This document shows positions 12,001-23,787 of a stretch of DNA of 64,000 bases, in pieces; position 1 is the first letter of the stretch; each line of letters begins with the position of its first letter. The translations under genes and the position numbers were made by a program. This DNA is from Lepeophtheirus salmonis (taxonomy: Eukaryota; Arthropoda; Copepoda; Siphonostomatoida; Caligidae), in contig NC_052134.2 of assembly GCF_016086655.4 (NCBI RefSeq), forward strand, positions 37,943,971 to 38,007,970. Reading direction: 5' to 3'. The notes under the pieces are model-generated. The model was not told the origin of the DNA. It saw only the letters and a list, made by a program, of their open reading frames with translations, and searched no databases.

Positions 12001-12963
12001 ACCAAACTTCGCATGATGTAGTACATGCCAGTTGTAATGCGGGTTGGAAGAGATTTGTTGCTGTAAAAAAGGCCAATTGTGGCCAAATTGAATAAATTGG
12101 TATTTTTAATAGTTAAACTAAATGTTTCAAAAGATTTTAATAAAATTGGACTTGTAGTCTTTAGCTTAAAGCCAATAATTTATGGGATAATTTTAAAAAG
12201 CAACCCTATCTGTAACAAAATCTCTGTGGACCATGTTCCCTCCAGATTTTAAGGTTCTTAATAATTAATGTACAATGATAATCAAACGCCACATTTAACA
12301 AATAGATTAACAACTTTTATTTGTATGCAATATGAATATATTTCACGTGTTTGAAATCTATGCTTCTCAAAAATTGTATTAGTAATATTATTCTATCTAT
12401 TATAGCTCTAGTTATAATTGGTGCCCAATCTGTGAGGTAAGCATCAACTTTTCAAATGTTTTTCCTACTACTTAATGACTAACTAATTATCAGTATCAAA
12501 AAGAGCAGAGAAGAACGTCTACGTGTGGCTTGTCGCTTATTAACAGATACATTACAAAAATGTCTCATCTATTTCAACGAGCTATGTAGTTTTAAGTATC
12601 AAAAAAGTTTTGGAATGGAGATAGAATTTACTTCAATTAGTTTAGGTAATAATTTTAAGGAGTCTTATAGAAAATAAACTTTTTATAATCATTTATAGGA
12701 ATAGCAACTAGAGCAGCACTCAGGAATTTTGTAGATGAGTGGAGATCGAAAAAATTGGGCTCAGGTTTGGAGTTTTTTAATATTTAAAAATGATATCTTG
12801 TATATTCGCAATTTGTTTATCAGATATTCGTCTGTGCACGTCCTATGGAGGTCAATGTGAGGCACCAGATCACTTGGAATTATGTTCAGAGGCAAATACA
12901 CCTCTAAGTTGGGCCATATTTCCCTCAATCCTCGTCAATATCATTGTCAACTATATTTTATGA
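9042..12963 (+). CDS. Secreted eight-cysteine protein, probably GPI-anchored (seven exons)
   Basis: I assembled this gene from splice signals. Coding exons are 9042-9120, 9175-9192, 9254-9334, 12406-12436, 12494-12645, 12699-12764 and 12824-12963. Every intron is GT-AG, all phases join, and the product is 188 residues ending at TGA 12961-12963. Residues 1-16 (MRYLFYTFYLFIYVKA) form a signal peptide, which also supports the ATG at 9042. Cysteines lie at 43, 54, 83, 93, 101, 147, 154 and 163, enough for four disulfides. The last 17-19 residues are hydrophobic after a small-residue stretch (SEANTPLS), the layout of a GPI-attachment signal. Exon 2 is an 18-nt microexon. Intron 3 (3.07 kb) carries mariner relics. 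I do not recognise the family. The protein is predicted to act at the cell surface or outside the cell. A weak AATACA lies at 13042. The exon 3 to exon 4 join is the least certain. Confidence 0.75.
9393..9587 (+). repeat. Small hAT-like MITE in intron 3
   Basis: It starts with CAGGGGCGTCTGCAG and ends with GTGACGCCCCTG, so the outer ten or so bases form an inverted repeat of hAT style. The interior is A/T-rich with a GGGTGGGTTGGAGGGG block after the left end. An exact 8-bp target duplication is not visible, though GGTG occurs on both sides. Confidence 0.5.
9982..10028 (+). other. Possible alternative terminal exon of the secreted-protein gene
   Basis: A strong acceptor (TTCTTTTCTCTTCAG ending at 9981) opens a frame that joins in phase to exon 3. 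It would add HEALSSSEHTDKLYN and then a TAA at 10026-10028. No splice donor occurs within it, so it could only be a last exon. Used this way it would give a short protein of about 75 residues without the hydrophobic tail. It may be a chance acceptor. Confidence 0.25.
10085..10490 (-). pseudogene. Internally deleted mariner transposase relic
   Basis: On the minus strand the element begins at about 10490 with TATACAGGGTGAGG. Near its far end a frame reads RPRIVAIIQNGGGHID, the usual C-terminal signature of mariner transposases (RPRIEAVI plus GG-I). The catalytic core is missing: the preceding part is too short and is broken by stops and frameshifts. The element is therefore an internally deleted, non-coding copy of roughly 400-470 bp. 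It lies inside intron 3 of the secreted-protein gene, antisense to it. Confidence 0.5.
11150..12095 (+). pseudogene. Degenerate mariner transposase
   Basis: Conceptual translation with several frame changes gives mariner landmarks in order: KVIRKIIYR (helix-turn-helix part), a GSGI linker, HLLSKGT, WHAVHKNVI, FNEQNDRVLA, CFTQD followed after a stop by APAHG, and a terminal SHDVVHASCNAGWKRF ending at TAA 12093-12095. Mariner transposases use a DDD triad. Here the first position, in the VYC-EKL motif, reads tyrosine instead of aspartate. The third, in the SPDLNPLD motif, is destroyed by a stop and substitution. Several in-frame stops occur, so the copy is dead. It sits in intron 3 of the secreted-protein gene in the same orientation. 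Confidence 0.75.
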
Positions 12964-13182
12964 AAGTTTTGTGTTAATTATATAACATTTTAAATATTAT
13001 GTTGTTGTTTTTTTATTCCGTTGTTAATTGAATTCTCAATTAATACAATTGAAATGTTAAAATCAAATGCTTATGGATTTTAATCTACTAAACATCCTGC
13101 TCAGCCCTAACTTCACCTGAAAGTGCTGTCCATAGTGAACAACTTTTAGTTTTTTTTTTTACTTAATCTCTCCGGATTCACC

Positions 13183-13560
13183 ATGAAGCAGCAAGAGGGC
13201 AAACGTAACGTCATTGCAGAATTGTTTGAGGCTGGTAACGATTCTAAGGCAATAATAAAATTCGCAAAATATGGCAGGAGCACCCTTTAGTACGCCTTCA
13301 AGCAACTGAAGGTGGGTAAGGGGTTTTTCCATTCCTCATGTGGTTCACACAAAGCCAAAAACTGACGGCCACTTCCTGGCTGAGGTAAAGAGGTCCATCA
13401 AAGCAAATCCTGGTATCTCAATGGATGTTCATACTCGAAGGAGGTCACCAGTAGGAGGACGGTGGCCAGGGTCACCAATACATTTATCGGAGGAGACACC
13501 TCCGAGAAACCCCAAAAATTGGGATCACACACTGACCTTCCCCACTGGTTTAATTTTACA
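13183..13560 (+). pseudogene. N-terminal fragment of a mariner transposase
   Basis: ATG 13183 opens a frame beginning MKQQEGKRNVIAELFEAG, which resembles the first helix-turn-helix of a mariner transposase. A TAG follows at about codon 36, then a frame shift, after which FLAEVKRSIKANPGISM and HTRRRSPVG match the second DNA-binding half. The catalytic domain is absent. This is a different lineage from the relic at 11150-12095, whose N-terminal sequence is unlike this one. It begins 220 bp after the stop of the secreted-protein gene. Confidence 0.65.
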
Positions 13561-14190
13561 ATTCGACCACTGCTTATTCTGATGCATATTGGAATTTGGA
13601 TTCCGAGCAATCAGTTTCACATAGAGCTCCACAATAGTTTAAAAAGGGCTCTACATGTTATCTTTCACTACAGTAAAATGGGCCTTTAGCTCTGGTTATA
13701 TTTTTAAATTAGAGGAGGGAGAGGGGTTTTCCAAGAAATTTGTGAATGTATTGTTGGTATATAGTTTTATAAATAAAGTTAATTTAAGGAATATTCTCTT
13801 TAAATATATATATGTATAGAGGATTCCTTGGTTAATCTTAGGAGAGTTAACATGGCCCACCCACAATTTTATAGGAACATTTCAAGCTAAATTGCGCAAA
13901 TTGATCCAGAAATACATGAACAGACAATGAAATCCTTTCCTTCTTTTGTTGTAAGCATGGATTCATCATTAGAAGATGCAAGGAGACCTGCTTAAACTGT
14001 GGTGTACCTATATATTGTGCCTATACGGATTATAATTTAAGGATATGTAAAGTAATACTGATTTGTCATTTTTATTCTCTTATGTGCATTCTACATATTA
14101 TACTATAAAATTTTATGGATTCCAATAGAGAAGTTATGTTCTATTTCTTATCATATAAGCATTTTAGTTTTTTTCGCCTTTTTCTAACAA
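13561..14190. other. AT-rich intergenic sequence
   Basis: No gene or element boundary recognised. Confidence 0.4.
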
Positions 14191-14457
14191 TATATACAGG
14201 GTAGATAAATTGGGATATCTTTTAAGGCTTATAACGAACGAACTAGATGAGGAAGGACCATATTTTTTATTATTAATTTTGAAATCTACATTAAACAACA
14301 TTTCATTATTTATAATGAGATCCACCTCTCAAGATAAACTTGGACACACGGCGCAGGAAGTTTTGCAGGCCCAGGCGAACTCGTTCGGATCTAGATTGAA
14401 TGGTCCCTCTTTATTTAAAAATCCTAAATGTGCCACTGCATTGCACCAAAATTAATC
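14191..14457 (+). repeat. Possible mariner-type element end
   Basis: TATACAGGGTAGATAAATTG has the form of many Tc1/mariner termini (TA followed by CAGGGT), also seen at 10490 (minus strand) and 49072. The following 250 bp are somewhat less AT-rich and contain an 81-codon open stretch with no recognisable domain. No partner terminus was found. Confidence 0.25.
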
Positions 14458-14801
14458 AAAACATTTATACCATGTCATAGACTAGTTGGGTCAAAATTTT
14501 CTTGATTTTTTTTTTTCATTAATGAATTATTATTAGTTACATATTATAATATATTAAAGTATCTACCATCGTTACCTATATTATGTCAAGCAAACTTTTT
14601 CACCGAAAAGAAACAGAAAAGGCCTAAAATCATTAAAAATTCGCCAATTCTTCCTAACTGTGGAATTATTATTTAATAATTAATAGGAATTGTTCACAGC
14701 CTAAAAGGAGCTAATTATGATTTAACCAATCAACATCCGAACACTGACTAGAAGAAAAGAAGCAAAAATATCGACAGCTGACAAATAAATAAGGCAGGGA
14801 T

Positions 14802-14947
14802 CACTATATACAGTCAAGGAAGACTAGAAAACACATGGAAGTACGACTTTTTCAGTCCCATTCAGAGGTAAAGTAAAATGTTTCAAACATAAATTATTTT
14901 ACTTTTTCACTTCCATGTGTTTCTAGTCTTCCTTGATACACTATATA
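14802..14947. mobile_element. hAT-type MITE with target duplication
   Basis: Nearly perfect inverted arms (14814-14842 and 14909-14936, one single-base length difference) enclose about 66 bp. The inner sequence also folds, with AAAGTAAAAT opposite ATTTTACTTT. The element begins CAGTCAAGGAAG and is flanked by direct repeats CACTATATA (14802-14810 and 14939-14947). An 8- to 9-bp duplication and a CAG start fit the hAT superfamily. It has no coding capacity, and the near identity of the arms suggests a fairly recent insertion. Confidence 0.75.
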
Positions 14948-15810
14948 GGCATATAGTTGTGTCGATAAGAAACTTGTAACGCAGTCTGTTTGAAGTTACC
15001 CGACAACTTTTTTGATGACGTCAAAGTAGACCCAATTTCAGTGTTACTGGCTACCGATAATTGTTAATCATAACTTAATACTAGAAGCCATAGGAGAGTA
15101 AAAAGTTATGAACTGCTTGGAAATATATATTTAATTCAAAGTGATTTGGATGGATCTTTTGTATGAAACATTCAGATATATTCATCCGCATCCACCCATC
15201 CTTTCCGTTCGTAGGAATCCGAATTCATATTTTTTTTCCATTTGGAAATCCAATACGTCTTTTGATCCTCTCTTCAACTTCATGTTAAAGGGATCTTGCC
15301 TCTTTGTGCCTCACTCAGTGGATTTAATCTTCCTTAATAGAAAAATCCTGCATTGTGAAAACGTGTTTCACATCAAGGTCTATGATAGTGACTTCTGACC
15401 TTTTAAATTATTGCCTCTATGCTCAAGAATGCATAAATTCCTCCAGATCTTTTAGGATATCATCGTATACTTCTACATGTGGTGTATTACAATCAACTTA
15501 ATTCTAATAATATATCTATTAAGATTCGTCACCTAGATGAGGTGGCAGTGAGGAGTAAAGGAGACACTAGACAAGCAATAAAGATAAAAGGTGTCTATAT
15601 TCTCTTGAGCTCTAAAAGAAACTGTTTTAACACATATATGTACATATACAAAAAGGTAAATCAATAAAAGATAGATTAGTAAAAGTATTGCATTTATACA
15701 TCAGGTAAAAACGGGTTTAAATTGATCAGTCATTTAATTAAAATACACGACACTACATATAAGAATTATAGAGTTCCATGAAACGACAGAATAATCGACA
15801 GAAATACAGC

Positions 15811-15905
15811 CTATGAGGAACAGGGAGAGTTCTCATCCTCCATTAACTGTTCTGTTATTAAAGTTCCTGAGTCCTTTTCTCCTTTAGTCAATTCTGCTTC
15901 GTCTT
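15811..15905 (-). other. Possible minus-strand terminal exon
   Basis: The minus strand reads EDEAELTKGEKDSGTLITEQ and then LMEDENSPCSS before a TAG at 15813-15811. The composition is acidic and hydrophilic, unlike the F/K/N/I-rich chance peptides of the surrounding DNA. A TTTCTTTGAGTAG acceptor precedes it. No upstream exon could be linked and no domain is recognised. It may be coincidence. Confidence 0.2.
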
Positions 15906-18900
15906 CTACTCAAAGAAAACTATTTCATTGATAAATATCATTGGATAAATATATTTCTGCGTTATATATAGAGTAGAAATATATGGTCTTTATGGAAAAT
16001 TATACAACCTGGACACTTTAAGCCTCATCCTTGATTAGTGATTTTCTTATTATTTGTGAGTCTCTTTTGTGATTGGAAAACAGGTGGAAGAATATTAAAT
16101 ACTCTATAGATAATGAGTCTCTCTTTTCACGACAATATTATCTACAAAGCATATTATATTCTGCAATTGCATATAAATAGTTATTGGGAGTAATTAAATG
16201 AATATCTTTTACAATATAAGTGACTTCTTAACTTAGGTATATAGATTTTATTGGAATACTTGAATGTCGTTGCAATTTCCAAACTTATTAACTCAAGTAT
16301 CCTCTTCTAAACAGCTAAATTGCTTGTTGGTATATTAGAATATTACTCTCAAAAATTTGGGATCTTTAAAAAATAAATTTATTACTAAATATCTGGCATA
16401 AGAGCTAATTATAAGCTGTTTGATTGAAGACAATAGTTAAAATGTATCAAAATTATTTTAAAACTGTTTGAGTATTAATTGAACAAATAAAAAATAATTC
16501 GAACATCTATGATATTCTCCTAATTTAAATCCCCTATTTATAAGTTTATCTGTTTTTTTATTTTTTTATCTTATTGGTTCAATTGGTTTTTATTTGAGAT
16601 TCTTCTCAGGTGAGCAGAGACTTCCAAATCATTCCTCTTATTAGTTAAATAACTATTATTGGACTGTATTACAAACTATTCTAAGCTATATCAAAATGGG
16701 GATACTTAAGAAAACTTGATTTTCCTAGTATTATTAAAATGTGTATATCTCTCAAGAGAAAATACTGAAAATTACAAGGCAAAAGAGGCTTATTTAAGGG
16801 ATCATATTCGGTTATGTTAGCAACATTTGAACATTGAACTTTATATTTATTATATTAAATATAAATGACAAATTAAGATTTTGTTGTTAGTTTATGTTTT
16901 TCATATTTTGGTACAATTATTGATCTATGAGAACTAATCAAAAAATATATTGATACTAGGGTTTCTCATTTCCGAGAAATTGTCTTTGAGGAGATCCTGA
17001 GAAATATGGAAATCCTTCTAGTAAAGAATAAATACTGTGTCCTCTAATTATTGTTTTTCATATTTTAAGAATAAGGAATAATAATTTTATACTAGCATTA
17101 CCCAATCATTCTAAATTTTCATTTTTTGTTTTAAATTATCCCTACTATTGCGCAGTTCCTGCTTCTGGGAACTAAAGTTATATTATTCGAAACATTCTGG
17201 TGCAGCATCATTTACTATCGATGCATATACTGCATCATTTGCAAAGCATTAAAACTTTTAACTAATTAGTAATTCTTCAATATGTATTTAACCTTTAATT
17301 TATTACATTATATAATTACATGATCTTTATTTATGAAATAATTATCAGCAGGGAATTTCCCGTGGTGTAAAAAATCCCGAAAACATATTCAGCTCAAACA
17401 TATTCACTATTTTTATTAACACTTTTGATACCGTTACTTTATATTAATTGCATAGTCTTGTTTTTACTATTTAGATAGATAAATTACTTATATATTCTAT
17501 AAAAAAACAGTAATGTAAGGAAGAAAGAGCAGAAATTAAAAAATAAAAGCTCAACTTCTGTCGATAAAGTAATTAATACTAATTAAGAAATATCATCATA
17601 AATCAACTATTTATTAATTATCAATATATATTTATCTTGAAAAGAAGAATTTAAGACCAAATGACCATTTATTATAACCTCACTGCTAGGTCTATTGGAT
17701 ATTTATTTTATCCATCATACATCCACGGAATTGAACAATAAATTTATGTTTTTAGTGGAGTTGGAGTTTTAAACGATCTCATTCAACTCAAACCTATTCC
17801 TTGCCATACGACTGGATTATTAGACAAAGTACAAGAAATATGCCATTGATTGATTTGAGCTGTTGTAGAGATAATTGAATTGGGATAATAGATTTTTGCG
17901 TATCGATTTGAATATTATCTCTAAAGTTCGTATTCTTTAATACCCAAGTTGAAGTACCTAAGCAATGACCAAGAAAAGGGTAAATTGTAATTTCATACAT
18001 TTCATTTTAAGGTAAGCAATCTAAATATCCAGCTGTGGTGTTCATTTTTATTCTTCTGAGTGAAATGAACAATTAATTTTTAATTCAGCTGATGTAAAAA
18101 TAAAATGAATAAAGTCAACGTAAAATTAGAATCTAAACTTATATCATGTACCTACTTTAATTAAATGACATCAGCTCTACCTCAACCCTGCACATAGTAA
18201 CTCAAGAATACTAAAAACAACTAGTTATAGTATTCCTTGGCCAGCCTCATCGAGTGGGAAAAAAGTAAGCTCGATTTTAAGACGCACTTGACACTTTCTA
18301 GCTGCATCTTTTCAAATAAAGTTTATTTAAAAAATACTTATGTCTCCTAGTGCAAAAGTACCTCCAACAAACAGCTTTTTCTTTTTTTTTGTCATGGACA
18401 TTTCGAGCTTGAACGTCCATGATATTATCTACGTATTTCTTTTTAATAATTACATATTCTTTGCATAAAAAGAAGAATAAGTAGTACCAATTACTGTAGT
18501 TTAATACACCACTTTTTGTGTCTCTGCTGTCCTGCCAAGTATTCATTGGGGGGGGAGTTATAAATACATAATATTACAACTAATTATGAATATATTTTAC
18601 GATCGAAGTTTGAGTCATTCTATGTAGCTTAATAGTCTTTCGAGGTTTATTAGTAAAATATATTCGTTAGGAAGAGCTGCAACATATAAAATCCCATTTA
18701 TGTTGCTTCAAATTTGGAATTCCGTGGAATGTATTAGTAAGTAAGTTGTATAATGATGACGATATAGTCACGCAACTTTACAATTTTAATACATAGATTA
18801 ATAATGTGTCGGCAAAGTCTCTTAGAACCGAATAATAGATCCATTTAAAAAAATACACTTTTAATTGTATTTGCACCATTCTGTTACCCGAGCTTTAATA

Positions 18901-19679
18901 AACGATGACAGATTAATTATTAACTGAAGGAGAATTCGAATAAGTTTGAACTTCGCAAAGATTGATTTCCTACATTTATGCTATTTTTAAACGTAAGTAA
19001 AAACAACTTGAACTCTTTGCCTTTGAAGTTATTTCGAGGAGCTATGAAGAAAGTAACCAACATTTATTCTCACGAAAGTCAAAATAGTTTTTTTATTCAT
19101 GAATCATTACTTTTTAGCTACTAAATAAAAACAACTACAACACAAGTTTAATAGAAATATATATTTCTATTAACCTTGCTATAACAGACAACATCTATCA
19201 AGACTTTTTCTTCATACAAATATAAATATTCAAAGTCTATTCAAACCCTCGAATCTTTTGTGCAATGGAGGAAATATTTTTTTTTTTAGAAATTTTCAAC
19301 CATTAGTCGATTAGATACTCTTCTTGATTTATACTTCTTTTCAGTCTATTTTTTTTTTTTTTTTTCATAGGATGTAACATTTAATATATGTTTATACGAT
19401 GATATTAGTATGGTCATTAAGTAATATTTTTGTATCTTGAAAATAATTTCAATTTATTTATTTTAATTTTTGATCTTATTATGTTAGAATTTCAATGATT
19501 TATTTTAGAATCCATGGGTTGTGATTCATTTCAAATTAGTTAGTTTAAGTTTATTCGATCACTTGTTAGAATATTATAATATTTTCAAATATGAGAGACT
19601 TCCATATACGTCTTTATTTTTGATTTCTACACAATGGAACTATTTCATAATTAGGGAAATAAAGGGTATTAAGGAAAAT

Positions 19680-19757
19680 GATAATTTTGATTCATATGAT
19701 TTGATAAGAAATGGATAATTTTGATTCATATGATTTGATAAGAAATGGATAATTTTG
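19680..19757 (+). repeat. 34-bp tandem duplication
   Basis: A 34-bp unit beginning GATAATTTTGATTCATATGA occurs at 19680-19713 and again at 19714-19747, followed by the start of a third copy. The two full copies are identical, which implies a recent duplication. Confidence 0.85.
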
Positions 19758-20795
19758 ACAATTTTTTTACTTAAGATTAAGAGTGATAATGATGAGATAA
19801 ATTTTAAATATTAATTATCTTTAAAAAATTAAAAATATCATTTTACCATCCCAAAATACAAATTATTATTCGCTTTTTTTTTGTATATTCAACAGTCGAA
19901 GCGTAAACTCGATAAAATATGTCTCGAAATGATAACTGATAAATTTTAAACAGACAACTTAATATGAGGAGTGAAATATGTTACTACTAAAACTAAAGAG
20001 ATTAAAAAGGAAAGAATAAAGAAAGTTATTTCTTATGCCTAAATAATGCACCTTACTTTATAATTAAATAACTTTTCATAATAACCCAATTTTACCCAAT
20101 AATGATACTGAAGAATGCGTTTTTACGAATCAACCATCTTTTGATAAATTGACGTCTAAAGAAAGTCTATCGTTGTAAAACAAAAAGATTAACAAAATCC
20201 CTCGGAATCACGTACAATTTAGAAATATTTATTATCTATGAATAAAATTACTTCAGAAAAGAATGCACAACTTGAACCAAATCTAATAAATATTTTTTTA
20301 ATTAATAAAATGTACTATGACATATTACATAATACAAATATAGCTTTTATTTAAATTTATAATCAAAGTAAGGAACAAGAACATTAATAAACATAATAGA
20401 TATATATCAATTAATTAAAAATCAAAGTACTACAAGCTGGTGAATATTTATTGAACCCCTTATATGTATATGTGTAGGTAGGATTAAAATTCGCCAATAT
20501 TGATATATTTATAATTATTCCATAGAGAAGGAAAAATATATACTTAGAAGACTTGATCAAATTTTACAATCATTAAATGCCAAACAAAATATTTATAAGC
20601 TTCCAGCTGAAATTGTACACAAATGTGCATGACTTACAACCTTTACTCGAATAAAAATTAGAAGAAAAATATATCCAAGAAAAGTTGAAGAAATCAATCT
20701 CATGAAATATTAAAAAAAAATTATCATTAGGTATTTGTAAAAAATGATTATAAAGATTATCATCTATTAATATAACTGATTATGATATTTTTACA

Positions 20796-21815
20796 CAATG
20801 TATATCACAGGAGAGATTAAAATCCAATATAACCGTTGATTCTCCTAGTAGCAATCATGATCTTATTCTTTCCTAGGACAAATTACAATTTTACCGAGGA
20901 AGATAGTAGCATTTAATATTTATAAAGGTTGCGTGTTTTCAAAAATATGACGCTAAGTCATACCCTCAATTAACCTATTATATAATTATAGTTAATATTG
21001 AATCGTATAGGTTTGAAATTTTAATAGAAATAAGCTAAATATAAATAAAATCTTCTTCATCTTTAAGATAGCGTATTAGTGCTAGTAATAGTTAATCATT
21101 TACATCATATTTGCTTCTTTGAGTTTGTGTACTAGTGCATTTCTTCTAGTAGTCCTTGACTAGTGTTGTGTCGTTCGCGATCAATTCGTTCTTTTTAGCG
21201 ATTCTTTTAAGGTTCGTTTATTCCGTAAGTTTCCCATATATAGAATATATCACTTAATCTAAGTCAAATATATTCTATCCATTTTGACTTTTTTATTAAG
21301 TCTTCATCAATATATTCAAGTGAAGAAGCATATATTTGTGTATTGCACGGTAGTTCATTAGCTTGCTACTTTGAGCACTCTAATTTAACACACGAACAAT
21401 TGCAAAGTCACCAACCCACCAACTGAACTGTTTTAACAAAAGAACTGATTCACGAAAAGAACTGAATCGTTTACAGATAATCCGTATTTCGTACATTCAG
21501 GTAATAGTTCACTCAAGTCTACTCTAAATATTAAATGAAAAAAATCTTCCACACCCACTTTATGAGCATCATAAATCCCATATAATATCATAAAATACAT
21601 CCCAGCCGACCGGTTGTGCAGGTTTTCTTAACTAAAAATCATTTATTAACTAAAATGAATGTATTTTTGGATATTCTCATTATATATTAAATGCTACTAT
21701 CTCCCTAAGTAAAATTTTAATTTGTCCTAGGAGAGAATAGGATTGTAATCTCTACTAGTAGAATTATTGATTTTACTGGATTTCAATCTCTATTGTGACA
21801 AATATACATATATGT
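20796..21815. repeat. Inverted-repeat element of about 1 kb
   Basis: The arm at about 20796-20930 is the diverged reverse complement of about 21680-21815. Shared blocks include ATCACAGGAGAGATT against a GTCACAATAGAGATT counterpart, ATTCTCCTAGTAG against ATTCTACTAGTAG, TCCTAGGACAAATTA in both, and AGATAGTAGCATTTAATAT in both. The central 750 bp hold no transposase. They include a GTTGTGTCGTTCGCGATC stretch that looks like another element end. The sequence just inside the left arm (about 20985-21080) also resembles 52810-52920, so part of the centre is itself dispersed. Confidence 0.55.
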
Positions 21816-23515
21816 AAATATAAGTATCAGATATTTATTATCCGAGTATTTTGTTAGGATAGTTGTTGAATCAAGTGTGATTGTTCGGAGTAAATTAGCT
21901 GATGACTTTAATCACAAACAAGTCTCATTATCGAAGGTCCTTAATAAAATAATATACACCACTGTGAAACAATTATTTAGTCCTAATTCAGATATGAATA
22001 TAAATATTTAATTATTATGATATAAATTTCTTTCTTTTAAATATAATTATATTTTTACTAAATTGGAAACCCAATGGGAATGTCCACTTTGAGTTTTGAA
22101 TAAACCCCACCATTATTGAAGCGTAAAAGGAAAGAGAAATGCATTTTATATGATAAATATATATAAATTAGATATATTCCTACGCAGCCTTATGTATAAA
22201 TACTAGGGCTACATGACTATTCATGTATTTCTTGTATAAATATATTTAAATATCTTAGAAAAGTTGCACGTGTGTATGGCTACTTATGATGAGTCTTATG
22301 AATTATGATGCATCTTCAAGTTTTCAGAGTGTAAAATAACTAGAGCAGTGACTACATTGGTATTTTTTTATCGTCTCATTAACACCCTCAATATTGATCT
22401 TCAGAGTTCCAGAATGTGTAAAAGAAGAATACCAATAACTACATTGGTATTTTTTGTCTTCAAATGAACATATTCAATATACTTCTTCAATTATGAAATA
22501 TTTCAGCAATAAAAATTATCGAGCAATTGATAAAGAATAGTACAAAAAATATAAACTTAATTTCGAGGGGAAAATCGTATTTATTTTGTATTATCATTCA
22601 CCCGTATAAATACATATTAATATTAAACTATATTAATATAAATATTCAGTACTAGCAGTAAATATATTTCCTCCTTTAATGTTTTAAATTTAGTAGCTAT
22701 TGAAGAGAGAGGTTTCGAGAGATATTCTTTTAATGTGAAGTTAATTTCTATAATCAATAAATTACTAAATAAAGGACTCTCTTGAGTCCTTTTTAACTAA
22801 ATATTTATTTTATTAATAAACGATCTATAATGTGATTGTCAAAATATTTTCATCATGTATATTTATATAATTAAAATACAAGATATAAAAATAAGATTAT
22901 GTAACTTTTTTCTTGAATTTAAAAGATGAGATATTCATAATTGCTATTATTGAAAATAAAGTAATAATTTTCCAGTTTTTAAAAGTAGTTTAACATAAAA
23001 TATGGTTGAACAAATAACACTTTATTTGATATTTTCATTGTTCACCAATACTGACGGTCTGTAACCTATTGTTATTGCATTACTCTTTATCATAAGATTT
23101 TCTCGAATCTACACAGATGCAACTTTCAACATATCATATAAATCTTCAAAAAATATAAACTAGAAGGATTTTGTTTAGAATAGTGACAAGTTTCTAATGC
23201 ATATTATTGAGTAGAGATTAATCAATAAATAAATTATTGTGGAAATATGTATTAACACAGTTATGATTTAAATAACATTTTTAATGTCATAGTGCTTAAT
23301 TTGTTCATGGAGGAAACATGTTTATATTCTACATAATAAAGTTCATCTAATTGTAAAATTTAGATTAAATATCTTTCTAAATAATTTCTCTCAAGATAGA
23401 GGGAATGGTTTTTATATTTTTTCATAATATTTTAGTATAAAATTGGTAAATGCTGAGATACAATATCTAGTTGAAATCATTTTCAATAATATAGTCTAAA
23501 AAAATTATCGATTTA
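21816..23515. other. AT-rich intergenic sequence upstream of the BTB gene
   Basis: No gene recognised. A perfect 9-bp stem with a 4-nt loop (AAAGGACTC and complement) lies at 22771-22792. An ACTACATTGGTATTTTTT string occurs twice near 22350 and 22435. Confidence 0.4.
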
Positions 23516-23640
23516 GGGCCCTCCCCCGCCACAAGCGACGTCACTACTATTTTCCAGTAGATAATGCAAGAAGTTGATGGAAAAGAAAAAAGAGCATAAA
23601 TTGTTTGTGCGCAGCGTGGAACTTTTGCGCAGTCCCTGTA
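23516..23640 (+). promoter_or_regulatory. Candidate promoter of the BTB zinc-finger gene
   Basis: This is a GC-richer patch 150-270 bp before the start codon. It contains a GC-box-like CCCTCCCCCGCC, a CRE-like GACGTCAC (23537-23544, TGACGTC on minus) and two TGCGCA motifs about 20 bp apart (GTGCGCAGCG, then TTGCGCAG), which resemble NRF-1 half sites. No TATA box is obvious, as expected for a broadly expressed regulator. Binding is inferred from motif shape only. Confidence 0.4.
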
Positions 23641-23787
23641 TTTGAGACAATGAAAAGTGGAATTTGATATATATGAAAACAAACAAATTTTGTGTATTCG
23701 GGGTTTTACTTAAGAAGTAAGTAATAATAATATATCAAAGGCAATTGAATTCGCCTTCGCTCTTGTTTTATTCATCGGAGGTAAAAA

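Larger units (their letters stand above)
14948..20795. other. Long AT-rich region without supportable genes
   Basis: Short open stretches occur on both strands (for example 15141-15398 and 15479-15667 on plus, 17794-18000 and 18298-18546 on minus). None shows a domain, matching exons or a convincing start. A possible minus-strand exon at 15811-15905 and a tandem duplication at 19680-19757 are listed separately. Confidence 0.4.

Noticed and set aside
15141..15398. 85-codon plus-strand open frame considered as an exon
   Set aside because: No domain, no clear splice sites. The opposite strand shows equally protein-like fragments, so strand cannot be decided.
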